Source: Devosia sp. (GTDB taxonomy: Bacteria > Pseudomonadota > Alphaproteobacteria > Rhizobiales > Devosiaceae). Taken from it: DNA of 7,196 nt. The position numbers and the translations under genes were made by a program. Numbering within the stretch: the first letter of the stretch is position 1; each line of letters begins with the position of its first letter. The stretch lies in contig JAQGKG010000178.1 of the NCBI GenBank assembly GCA_028290245.1, positions 1 through 7,196 of the forward strand, written 5' to 3'. Under the pieces are notes generated by a model. It was not told the origin of the DNA and searched no databases. It saw only the letters and a list, made by a program, of their open reading frames with translations. Positions 1 through 7,150 of the stretch are shown in pieces.

Positions 1-5
1 CTTTC

Positions 6-36
6 AAAACGAAACTCAATCGCTTACAAACGAAAT
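6..36 (+). promoter_or_regulatory. Candidate operator: two AAACGAAA direct repeats upstream of glpD
   Basis: AAACGAAA occurs at 7-14 and again at 28-35, exactly 21 bp apart, or two helical turns, so both copies face the same side of the DNA. Glycerol genes are commonly controlled by GlpR, a DeoR-family repressor, and DeoR-family proteins often bind repeated CGAAA/TTTCG elements; assigning these repeats to GlpR is inference. The window begins only 57 bp before the gene, so the promoter and any further copies may lie outside it. The second copy ends about 8 bp before the Shine-Dalgarno sequence TAGGAG (43-48), a place where a bound repressor could block transcription. Confidence 0.35.
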
Positions 37-57
37 CAAAAGTAGGAGTTGTTGTGC

Positions 58-1557
58 ATGGCCACCACCGACAGCGTTGATATTTTCGTTATTGGAGGGG
101 GTGTCAACGGGGCCAGCATTGCCCGCGACGCAGTGGGACGCGGCTATAGCGTGGCGTTGGCCGAGATGAACGATCTGGCCTCGGGCACATCATCGGCAGC
201 AACCAAGCTGGTGCATGGGGGCTTGCGTTATCTGGAGCATTACGAGTTCCGCCTGGTGCATGAGGCGCTGGCCGAGCGCGAAATTTTGTGGGCAGAGGCG
301 CCGCATATCATCAAGGCGCTGCGCTTCGTATTGCCGCATCACAAGGGGCTTCGCCCAGCGGTAGTGCTGCGCGCCGGGCTGGCGATGTATGACTATATGG
401 GCGGGCGGAGACTGCTGCCGCCGACCAAGACGTTGGATTTGACCAAGCATGAAACCGGCAAACCGCTGAAGCCGGGGTATCGGCTAGGGTTTGAATATTC
501 GGACTGCTGGGTAGATGATGCGCGCTTCGTGGTGCTGAACGTGCGCGACGCGGCGGACAAGGGCGCGGCGGTGCATGTGCGGACCAAGGTGACCAGCGTG
601 CGCCGCGATGTTGGCGGCTGGAAGGTGGACCTCGATGGTGAGGACGGGCGGCAGACGGTGCATGCCAAGCTGGTGGTGAATGCCGCCGGGCCATGGGTCG
701 ATGATGTGATCACCGGCGCGATGGGCAAGAATGGCGCGCATAATGTGCGGCTGGTCAAGGGCAGCCACATCGTGGTGCGCAAGCTGTATGATCACGACCG
801 CTGCTACATGTTCCAGAACGCCGATGGGCGGATCATTTTCGCCATTCCCTATGAGGACGACTTCACCCTGATCGGCACTACCGACGAAGATTATGAGGGC
901 GACCCGCGGGATGTGAAAATCTCCGACAAGGAGACTGATTATTTGTTGAGCGCGGCGAGCGAATATTTCGCCAAGCCGGTGACGCGCGACCAGATCCACT
1001 GGACCTATTCGGGCGTGCGGCCGCTGTTCGACGATGGCGCCAGCGCGGCGCAGGAAGCCACGCGCGACTATGTGCTCAAGGTCGATGGCGATGCGGCGAC
1101 GGGGGCTGCGATCAACGTGTTTGGCGGCAAGCTGACCACCTCGCGGCGGCTGGCGGAATCGGTGCTGGAAAAGATCGAGGACGTGCTGGGCAAGAAGGGC
1201 GCGCCCTGGACCAAGACCAGCCGGCTGCCGGGCGGTGATTTCGAGCCGCTGGCGTTCGACGCTGAAGTGCGGCGGCTGGGAATGGCGTATCCGGGGCTGC
1301 CGGCGACGATGGTGCGGCGCTTGCTGGGGCTGTATGGGACCAAGGCGAAGGTGCTGCTGGGAACGGCAACGTCGGTGGACGATCTCGGGCAGCATTTTGG
1401 CTGGGACCTGTATGCCGCCGAGGTGGACTACCTGATTGCCAATGAATGGGCGCGGACGGCAGAGGATGTGCTGTGGCGGCGGACCAAGGTCGGGCTGCGG
1501 GTGAGTGCGGAAGAGGTCGCGGCGCTGGAAGCGTATCTGGCGGGCAAGGGGCATTGA
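58..1557 (+). CDS. glpD: Aerobic glycerol-3-phosphate dehydrogenase (FAD-dependent)
   Basis: Membrane-associated flavoenzyme that oxidises sn-glycerol 3-phosphate to dihydroxyacetone phosphate and passes electrons to the quinone pool. The 499-residue product matches the usual family length of about 500. The N-terminal FAD dinucleotide-binding motif VIGGGVNGASIARDAVGRG spans residues 11-29, followed by the GlpD hallmark GTSSAATKLVHGGLRYLEH (43-61). VNAAGPW (207-213), TYSGVRPLFDD (316-326) and the second family signature GGKLTTSRRLAE (356-367) follow; this last has Ser where E. coli has Tyr. The C-terminal DAO-type helical domain covers about 395-495. I chose the ATG at 58 because TAGGAG at 43-48 lies 9 nt upstream and because the protein then starts just before the FAD fold; a TTG at 49 in the same frame would add only three residues. 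glpK follows after 169 bp, so the two are probably one glycerol-use unit with a structured spacer. Confidence 0.96.
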   Translation: MATTDSVDIFVIGGGVNGASIARDAVGRGYSVALAEMNDLASGTSSAATKLVHGGLRYLEHYEFRLVHEALAEREILWAEAPHIIKALRFVLPHHKGLRPAVVLRAGLAMYDYMGGRRLLPPTKTLDLTKHETGKPLKPGYRLGFEYSDCWVDDARFVVLNVRDAADKGAAVHVRTKVTSVRRDVGGWKVDLDGEDGRQTVHAKLVVNAAGPWVDDVITGAMGKNGAHNVRLVKGSHIVVRKLYDHDRCYMFQNADGRIIFAIPYEDDFTLIGTTDEDYEGDPRDVKISDKETDYLLSAASEYFAKPVTRDQIHWTYSGVRPLFDDGASAAQEATRDYVLKVDGDAATGAAINVFGGKLTTSRRLAESVLEKIEDVLGKKGAPWTKTSRLPGGDFEPLAFDAEVRRLGMAYPGLPATMVRRLLGLYGTKAKVLLGTATSVDDLGQHFGWDLYAAEVDYLIANEWARTAEDVLWRRTKVGLRVSAEEVAALEAYLAGKGH

Positions 1558-1565
1558 GCCCTACT

Positions 1566-1705
1566 CTTCTCCCCTTGAGGGAGAAGGTGCCCAAAGGGCG
1601 GATGAGGGGTCTCTTCTAGCCGTCTGGCATAGGCCGAGGCAGCACCCCTCGCCCTGATCCTCCGCTGAACGCGTCGGATCGTCCCTCTCCCTCAAGGGGA
1701 GAGGG
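1566..1705. repeat. Palindromic intergenic repeat between glpD and glpK
   Basis: Two hairpins bracket this stretch. The left one has an 8-bp stem, CTTCTCCC at 1566-1573 and GGGAGAAG at 1579-1586, with loop CTTGA. The right one has a 9-bp stem, CCCTCTCCC at 1683-1691 and GGGAGAGGG at 1697-1705, with loop TCAAG. The right hairpin is nearly the reverse complement of the left, so the unit is also a large inverted repeat. Further inward, GAGGGGT (1604-1610) pairs with ACCCCTC (1644-1650). Neither hairpin is followed by a T tract, so neither is a typical intrinsic terminator. REP/BIME-like or short non-autonomous elements of this look are common in Hyphomicrobiales gene gaps. It fills most of the glpD-glpK gap and could affect mRNA stability or the relative output of the two genes. 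Confidence 0.75.
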
Positions 1706-1726
1706 GTAAAAGAAAGTAGGGGGCGC

Positions 1727-3211
<1,485 letters not shown>

Positions 3212-3240
3212 GGGAGCGGCGAAGAAGAGGCTTTGTTGGG

Positions 3241-3352
3241 TACCCCCACCTAGCCTCCCCCTGATAGGGGGAGGAATCTCATCGAGTTAGCCCGCGATTG
3301 CGCCCCTTGCACCGCATGGATTCCTCCCTCTGGGGGAGGTTAGCTGGGGGTA
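3241..3352. repeat. Palindromic intergenic repeat downstream of glpK
   Basis: The left arm (3241-3278) and right arm (3319-3352) are inverted copies. Reading the right arm on the minus strand gives TACCCCCAGCTAACCTCCCC against TACCCCCACCTAGCCTCCCC on the left, and both continue to GGGAGGAATC. About 40 bp separates the arms. Each arm also folds on its own: CCTCCCCCT (3254-3262) pairs perfectly with AGGGGGAGG (3266-3274) around loop GAT, and CCTCCC (3323-3328) pairs with GGGAGG (3334-3339). It lies in the gap between the convergent ends of glpK and the CAP-domain gene and may help end transcription from both sides, though no T tract follows the stems. Its design resembles the repeats at 1566-1705 and 5191-5350. 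Confidence 0.75.
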
Positions 3353-3410
3353 TTCTTGCTTGCTGCCGTTGCCCGCTACCCTGCCCTTAATCGCAGCCTA
3401 ACTTCCTCGC

Positions 3411-3926
3411 CTACCCCCGCCAGGCGTCGTAGCTGCCGCCCGCGATCATGGCCCAATAGAGTTTGCCGCCGGTACTGCGTGACACTGCTAGGCCGAACTC
3501 GGTAAAGCGGTTGCTCAGCAGGGTGCCGCGGTGGCCGGGGGAGTCCATCCAGCCCTGGATGACGGCTGGCAGTGTGGTGTAGCCCCTGCCGACGTTTTCG
3601 CCGACGGCGCCGATGTAGCCGGCGGTGGTGACGCGCTGGCGCAGGGTGACGCCGAGGTCGTGGCTCATGGTGTTTTTCTGGGCCATCAGGCGGGCTTGCG
3701 AGCGGGCGGCGTCTTCCAGTTGAAAATTGTAGCTCCATGCCGGTGCGCCGTTGGCCTTGCGGACGGCGTTGATGGCGCTGAGGATTTCGGCGTCGCTCAG
3801 GCTTTCGGGTGTGCTGGATGCGGACTTTGGCAGCACCGGAATGGTGGTGGAGCAGGCGGCGAGGGCAGCGGCGGCGCCCAGGATGATGAAGCCGCGGCGG
3901 GTGGTGGTGAGCATCGGGGCATCCAT
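3411..3926 (-). CDS. CAP-domain (SCP/PR1-like) protein, probable Tat-exported lipoprotein
   Basis: Small extracytoplasmic CAP-superfamily protein of 171 residues; bacterial members are widespread and their biochemical role is mostly unknown. The N-terminus TTTRRGFIILGAAAALAAC (7-25) carries a twin arginine followed by G-F and a hydrophobic stretch, as in Tat signals, and ends in a lipobox-like LAAC, so Cys25 is the likely lipidated residue. After a Ser/Pro-rich linker, the CAP domain runs from about 43 to 170: LSDAEILSAINAVRKANG (helix 1), MSHD with H89, GENVGRGY with E110, and SPGHRGTLLSN with H132. The His-Glu-His set matches the usual CAP cavity residues. The gene starts 5 bp after the phosphotransferase stop, so co-transcription is likely. 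A second in-frame ATG (residue 5, 3914) is an alternative start and still keeps the RR motif; no strong ribosome-binding site separates the two. Confidence 0.88.
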   Translation of the reverse strand: MDAPMLTTTRRGFIILGAAAALAACSTTIPVLPKSASSTPESLSDAEILSAINAVRKANGAPAWSYNFQLEDAARSQARLMAQKNTMSHDLGVTLRQRVTTAGYIGAVGENVGRGYTTLPAVIQGWMDSPGHRGTLLSNRFTEFGLAVSRSTGGKLYWAMIAGGSYDAWRG

Positions 3927-3931
3927 GTGTT

Positions 3932-4819
3932 TCAGGCCTGATCGTAGGCGCTGAGAAGATTAGGCAAGCAGGCGAGTTGAGTGGTTATGGCGTTGCCATC
4001 GGCGAGGGCCCAGCAGGCGGACAGGGCCGCGTGGGCAGCAGCCCAACCGAGGATGCGCTTGCGGGAATACGCTAGGCGCTGCGCCAGGATATCGGCGCGG
4101 GCGGCGATGCGGCGTGGGTCGGCGGCAAGGTTGAGAGCGTCGGCCGGGTTGATGAAGACGTTGGCGAGTTCATAGGCGGGATCGCCGATCAGGCCCTTGG
4201 GATCGATGGCCAGCCAGCCGCGATCGGAGCTGAGGATGTTGTCGTGGTGCAGGTCGCCATGCAGCGGGATTTGCGCACTGGGCCGGTCGAACATCTTGAA
4301 CGCGATGCCGCTGGCGCGGGCGTAGAGATCGCGGGCGGTGTGGGGCCAGACGCGGACGTCGGTATCGAACAGGGTCTGGAAACGGGTGCGCAGCGGCTGC
4401 AGGTTTTCGGGCGCATCGGGGCGCGGCCGGTGCAGGCTGGCGACGACGGTGGCGATGGCAATGGTGCCTTCGTCATCCTTGCCGGCGCGGACCGGCTGGC
4501 CAAGCGTGCCGCCATCGAGCCATTCGAGGAAAATGGTATCGCCATGCATATCGAACACCGTCGCGGCGCCCTCCCCGCCGTACCAGTTGAGCAGCGCTGA
4601 ACCGCGGCGCTTGTCTTCGATGGCAAGTTGCTTGAGAATTTTGATGGCAGCGAAATTGCGGCCATTTTGCTCGACGCGGAAAATCCAGCTCGTAGGCGTT
4701 TCGGCCACGGGCGTCGATTTGGTCAAGGACCAGCGGATCATGGCGCGGCTGAGCGCGGTTTCAACAGGCGACTGATTCATGGCGTGCATTAGAGCAGAAG
4801 CCGCGCGTTGTTTCGACAT
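3932..4819 (-). CDS. Aminoglycoside/hydroxyurea phosphotransferase family protein (APH(6)-like)
   Basis: Predicted cytoplasmic small-molecule kinase of the APH(6)/streptomycin 6-kinase type, 295 residues. The protein-kinase-like fold is visible: likely ATP-binding lysine K60 in FAAIK, hinge-region TIFLEWLDGGTLG (95-107), the Brenner motif LHGDLHHDNIL (186-196) with catalytic Asp189 and Asn194, and the metal-binding LAIDPKGLIGDPAYELANVF (203-222) with Asp206. The DPKGLIGDPAYE segment is typical of the streptomycin-kinase branch. Chromosomal members of this family are common in soil bacteria and many have unproven substrates, so antibiotic resistance should not be assumed. The start is unsure: ATG at 4819 gives the longest form, but Met11 (4789) and Met14 (4780, MNQSPVETALSRA) are alternatives, and none has a clear Shine-Dalgarno sequence. 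The stop lies 5 bp before the CAP-domain gene. Confidence 0.87.
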   Translation of the reverse strand: MSKQRAASALMHAMNQSPVETALSRAMIRWSLTKSTPVAETPTSWIFRVEQNGRNFAAIKILKQLAIEDKRRGSALLNWYGGEGAATVFDMHGDTIFLEWLDGGTLGQPVRAGKDDEGTIAIATVVASLHRPRPDAPENLQPLRTRFQTLFDTDVRVWPHTARDLYARASGIAFKMFDRPSAQIPLHGDLHHDNILSSDRGWLAIDPKGLIGDPAYELANVFINPADALNLAADPRRIAARADILAQRLAYSRKRILGWAAAHAALSACWALADGNAITTQLACLPNLLSAYDQA

Positions 4820-4909
4820 CCACAGCCACGTGACTGGTAAACTTGCTGAAATGTTGGCGGTAACCGGACGGTAAGCCTGCCGGTTGGCAGATTTGCAACC
4901 CTAAGAACA

Positions 4910-4937
4910 GGAAGCCTTTGGCCGGAAAGGGTTCGTT
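4910..4937 (+). promoter_or_regulatory. Weak candidate EcfG-type (general stress) promoter before the 58-aa membrane protein
   Basis: GGAAG at 4910-4914 and CGTT at 4934-4937 are 19 bp apart and resemble the alphaproteobacterial EcfG/RpoE2 pattern GGAAC then CGTT with a spacer of about 16-19 bp, with one mismatch in the -35 element. Transcription would start near 4945 and leave a leader of about 50 nt before the ATG at 4997. Small membrane proteins are frequent EcfG targets, but the match is short and could arise by chance. No better sigma-70 promoter stood out in the 177-bp gap 4820-4996. Confidence 0.2.
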
Positions 4938-4996
4938 ATTTTTAGCGGCGCAGCATGAGGATCAAGCGAAACGCGAACCTGACAGGGAGGCTTCCA

Positions 4997-5173
4997 ATGA
5001 CGCACCAACCTTATGACGATCGCCGCGAACCGAGCCGGCTTGCCGACATCATTGCCCGCGACGAGGCGCATCCGAGCGTCGGGCGGCAGGTGATGAACGG
5101 CGTGAGCGGGTTGCTGGTTCTGATGGTGACCGGGGTGGTCATTGTGCTGCTGGTGTTGTGGAAGTCGCCATAG
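4997..5173 (+). CDS. Small single-pass membrane protein, 58 aa, unknown function
   Basis: I do not recognise this protein. The first half (1-36) is hydrophilic and charged (DDRREPSRLADIIARDEAH), and the second half holds one transmembrane helix at about 36-55 (VSGLLVLMVTGVVIVLLVLW) followed by a short KSP tail, suggesting a C-tail-anchored topology. The ATG at 4997 is chosen because a strong Shine-Dalgarno sequence, AGGGAGG at 4984-4990, sits 6 nt upstream; the in-frame ATG at 4955 lacks one and would add 14 residues rich in Arg and Asn. A perfect terminator hairpin lies 53 nt downstream at 5226-5250, which supports a monocistronic transcript. It diverges from the phosphotransferase and converges on uxaC. 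Confidence 0.72.
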   Translation: MTHQPYDDRREPSRLADIIARDEAHPSVGRQVMNGVSGLLVLMVTGVVIVLLVLWKSP

Positions 5174-5190
5174 GGCGACCTCAGTCGACA

Positions 5191-5350
5191 CCCTCCCCCT
5201 TGAGGGCTTTGAACCGGCCAAAGGCAAAACCGCTCCAGTGGAGCGGTTTTAGGTGAGAAGGATCAAGGGAGGGGGTTCTGAGCTGTCCCTAAAGTTGAGT
5301 TCCCGGATGGCTCAGAACCCCCTCCCTGGCCCTCCCCTCAAGGGGGAGGG
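5191..5350. repeat. Mosaic palindromic repeat between the 58-aa ORF and uxaC
   Basis: Two nested pairs of perfect inverted repeats are visible. The outer pair is CCCTCCCCCTTGAGGG (5191-5206) with its exact reverse complement at 5335-5350. The inner pair is AGGGAGGGGGTTCTGAGC (5266-5283) with its exact reverse complement at 5310-5327, leaving a 26-nt loop. On the right, the two segments are separated by only 7 nt; on the left they are separated by 59 nt that include the terminator hairpin at 5226-5250. The asymmetry suggests that about 50 bp carrying that hairpin entered the left arm, or that the right arm lost it. The right arm end also folds alone (CCTCCCC 5331-5337 with GGGGAGG 5343-5349, loop TCAAG), as in the two other repeats in this window. 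Confidence 0.8.
5226..5250 (+). terminator. Perfect bidirectional intrinsic terminator hairpin
   Basis: AAAACCGCTCC (5226-5236) pairs perfectly with GGAGCGGTTTT (5240-5250) around the loop AGT, an 11-bp stem with A/T ends. On the + strand the GC stem ends in TTTT, giving a rho-independent terminator 53 nt after the 58-aa ORF. Because the A tract mirrors the T tract, it would also work in the opposite direction for uxaC, whose stop codon is about 113 bp away. The T tract is short (four), so efficiency is uncertain. It lies inside the left arm of the mosaic repeat. Confidence 0.75.
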
Positions 5351-5362
5351 TAAGTAAGCAAG

Positions 5363-6769
5363 TTACTTGATCTTGTAGGCGTCTTTGGCGGCTTGGTAGC
5401 TGAGGTGTTTGGCGACATCCCTTGCAGTGGATTTGGTGATGCGGTTTTCGCCGACCCAGCGGCCGAGGAAGCCGCAGACTTCGCGGCGCCAGACGTCGTG
5501 GCGGGCGGGGATGGAGAGTAGCGCGCGGGTGTCGTCGTTGAAGCCAGCGAGGTTGTAGAAGCCGGCGCTTTCGACGACTTGATCGAGATAGCGGCGAATA
5601 CCCTGCGGCGAATCGTGGAACCACCAGGGCGGGCCGACCAGCAGCGAGGGCCAGTATCCGGCCATGGGCGCCAGCTCGCGGGCATAGGTGGTTTCGTCGA
5701 GCACAAACATGATGAGGCGCAGATTGGGCTCGTTGCCGGCGCGGCCGAGCAGCGCGCGGAGGCCATTGACGTAGTCGGTGGTGCCCGGGATATCGGCGCC
5801 GAGATCAGCGCCGCGTTCGGCCATCAATAGCGGATCTGTATTGCGGCGGGAGCCGGCGTGCATTTGCATGACCATGCCGTCTTCGACCGACAACAGCGCC
5901 ATTTCGGTCATCATCTGGGCGCGGAACAGTTCGGCATCGGCGGCGTCGTGCTTGCCGGACAGCACCTTTTCGAGCAGCGCCTGCCGTTCTGGCGCGGATA
6001 GATCGGCGGTGTTGGCGGTGGGCACGCCATGGTCGGTGGCGACGGCGCCGAAACGGCGGAAATATTCGCGGCGGTTGCGATGGGCGTTGATCAGGCCGGA
6101 CCACGTGGCAATGTTTTCGCCGGTGATTTCGCCGAATTTCTCAAGGTTCTCTACGATGGCCGGACGGCTCGGGTCGGTCACATCATCTGGGCGATAGGTG
6201 GTGCGGACGCGACCAATGGTGCCGTTGGTTGCCATCTTTTGGTGATGCACCAGCGGGTCTAGCGCGAACTCAGTGGTGGCGATGACTTCGACGTTGGCGC
6301 GATCGAGCAGCGCATGCGGCAGCAGGTCGGGTGTCGCGAGTGCGGCGTCGATGGTGTCGTAGATGGCGTCGGCGGTTTCAGCCGAGAGCTCGTCCTTGAT
6401 GCCGAAAGCCCAATCGAGCGAGTGATCGACCCAGGTCTTGGACGGGGTGCCGGCGAAAAGGTGATAATTCGCGGCGAACAGGCGCCAGGCAGCCCGTGCA
6501 TTGGCGACCGGCTTGCCGTCCTTGCGGGGCACGCCGAGGTCATCATAGCTGAGGCCACGGCTGCGCAGCATGCGGAGCACTTAATGATCGGGCGTCAGAA
6601 ACAGCGCCGCCGGGTTGTAAAAGCGCTGGTTATCGGCGAACCATGCCGTATCGGTATGCCCATGCGGGCAGATCAGCGGCAGGTCGCGGACTTCGGGATA
6701 GAGCTCGCGTGCGATGGACTTGGCGGGCTCAGAAGCGGGGAACAGGCGGTCTGGGTGCAAGTGGGTCAT
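5363..6769 (-). pseudogene. uxaC: Glucuronate (uronate) isomerase interrupted by an in-frame stop at codon 63
   Basis: Uronate isomerase of the amidohydrolase superfamily, converting D-glucuronate to D-fructuronate and D-galacturonate to D-tagaturonate. Read through, it has 468 codons before the stop, matching E. coli UxaC (470). The N-terminal part has MTHLHPDRLFP and the metal-binding His-x-His in CPHGHTD (H36, H38). TAA at 6583-6581 follows LFLTPDH, where relatives have Tyr (DHYVxRML), so one base change from TAC or TAT explains it. The rest continues in the same frame without further damage: TYRPDD, MQMHAGSRRNTDP, PPWWFHDS, FNDDTRALLSIPARHDVWRR. If the stop is real, the long remaining piece could restart at the GTG just after it (6580-6578) or the ATG at 6571-6569, but it would lack the HxH ligands and should be inactive. 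An ATG at 6808 is an alternative upstream start; 6769 fits the family N-terminus better, though its ribosome-binding site is weak. No uxuA/uxuB or transporter genes lie in the window. Confidence 0.88.
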
Positions 6770-6806
6770 AATGCGGTTTTGCCATGATCCGAAGCGCAGA
6801 TCAATC

Positions 6807-6822
6807 ATCTTCCATACAAGAT
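6807..6822. promoter_or_regulatory. Candidate operator (inverted repeat) at the uxaC promoter
   Basis: ATCTTCCATACAAGAT has 5-bp inverted arms (ATCTT and AAGAT) around a 6-bp centre and overlaps the predicted -10 element of uxaC. On the uxaC strand it contains TTGTATGGAA, loosely like the TTGTATACAA-type sites of GntR-family uronate regulators (UxuR/ExuR). Repression by occlusion is the natural reading, but the half-site match is imperfect and the regulator is not in the window. Confidence 0.25.
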
Positions 6823-6847
6823 AACACCCTGTAGCATTTTATGTAAA
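6818..6847 (-). promoter_or_regulatory. Probable sigma-70-type promoter for uxaC
   Basis: On the minus strand, TTTACA (complement of 6842-6847) matches the -35 consensus at five of six positions, and TATCTT (complement of 6818-6823) matches the -10 at four of six, with an 18-bp spacer. The start of transcription would fall near 6811, giving a leader of about 40 nt to the ATG at 6769. A start at 6808 would be nearly leaderless, another reason to prefer 6769. Confidence 0.4.
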
Positions 6848-6950
6848 TTAACCGCGAATAGAGGATCGCATTCGCGATGGAGGCAAGCGGGATTAGCTTC
6901 TTCGTGACGGGTGAGAACAGCGCAATGCGGCTGCCCAAGGGTCTGGCGAT

Positions 6951-6965
6951 AGCCGATTTTCGGCT
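6951..6965 (+). other. Small leader hairpin before the 54-aa ORF
   Basis: AGCCGA (6951-6956) pairs with TCGGCT (6960-6965) around loop TTT, a 6-bp stem ending 6 nt before the Shine-Dalgarno sequence AAGGGG (6972-6977). It could stabilise the leader or tune ribosome access, but it is short. A second inverted repeat, ATCGC and GCGAT, lies at 6865-6869 and 6874-6878. Confidence 0.25.
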
Positions 6966-6985
6966 GCGACCAAGGGGTAATCCGA

Positions 6986-7150
6986 ATGGCAATCATCGAC
7001 ACGGACGAGGATGGCATTATCGAAGCGGCGCGGCACAATGCCCGGGTGACCGGCCATGTGCAGAACGCCCAGGTGATGCTTGTGGCAGCGGGAATTGCCG
7101 CCTTCAGCATCGTGGCAGTCGCAACGGCCATGCTGGCGACGATGCTTTAG
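6986..7150 (+). CDS. Small single-pass membrane protein, 54 aa, unknown function
   Basis: I do not recognise this protein. It starts MAIIDTDEDGIIEAARHNAR: a short acidic head with DTDEDG, then a polar helix, then one hydrophobic helix at about 30-52 (VMLVAAGIAAFSIVAVATAM) running to the C-terminus. The start is well supported: AAGGGG at 6972-6977 lies 8 nt before the ATG, and the codons are GC-rich at third positions like those of the neighbours. It diverges from uxaC, with 216 bp between the two start codons. A longer overlapping + frame at 6877-7167 has Arg/Gly/His-rich shadow composition and is not favoured. The last 46 bases of the window after its stop show no feature. Confidence 0.62.
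   Translation: MAIIDTDEDGIIEAARHNARVTGHVQNAQVMLVAAGIAAFSIVAVATAMLATML

Noticed and set aside
484..1554. Long minus-strand open frame (356 residues) opposite glpD
   Set aside because: It is the antisense shadow of glpD: Arg/His/Pro-rich, with no recognisable domain, and fully inside a well-supported gene of high GC.
3254..3274. Strong hairpin after glpK as a classical rho-independent terminator
   Set aside because: The stem is perfect but followed by AATCTCATC with no T tract; it is better described as part of the palindromic repeat, with a terminator role only possible.
3531..3941. 136-residue + strand open frame opposite the CAP gene
   Set aside because: Gly/Ala/Val-rich shadow with no ribosome-binding site; the minus-strand frame has a clear CAP domain.
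4244..4775. Open frames of 118 and 145 residues on the + strand opposite the phosphotransferase
   Set aside because: Both lie opposite kinase motifs that are clearly coding on the minus strand; composition is typical of antisense frames in GC-rich DNA.
4880..4900. Sigma-54-like TTGGCAGATTTGCA near the 58-aa ORF
   Set aside because: The spacing between the GG and GC elements is too short for a sigma-54 promoter, which needs 10 bp between them.
6801..6992. 63-residue minus-strand open frame upstream of uxaC
   Set aside because: It spans the uxaC promoter region and overlaps the uxaC leader; no domain or ribosome-binding site, so chance is more likely.
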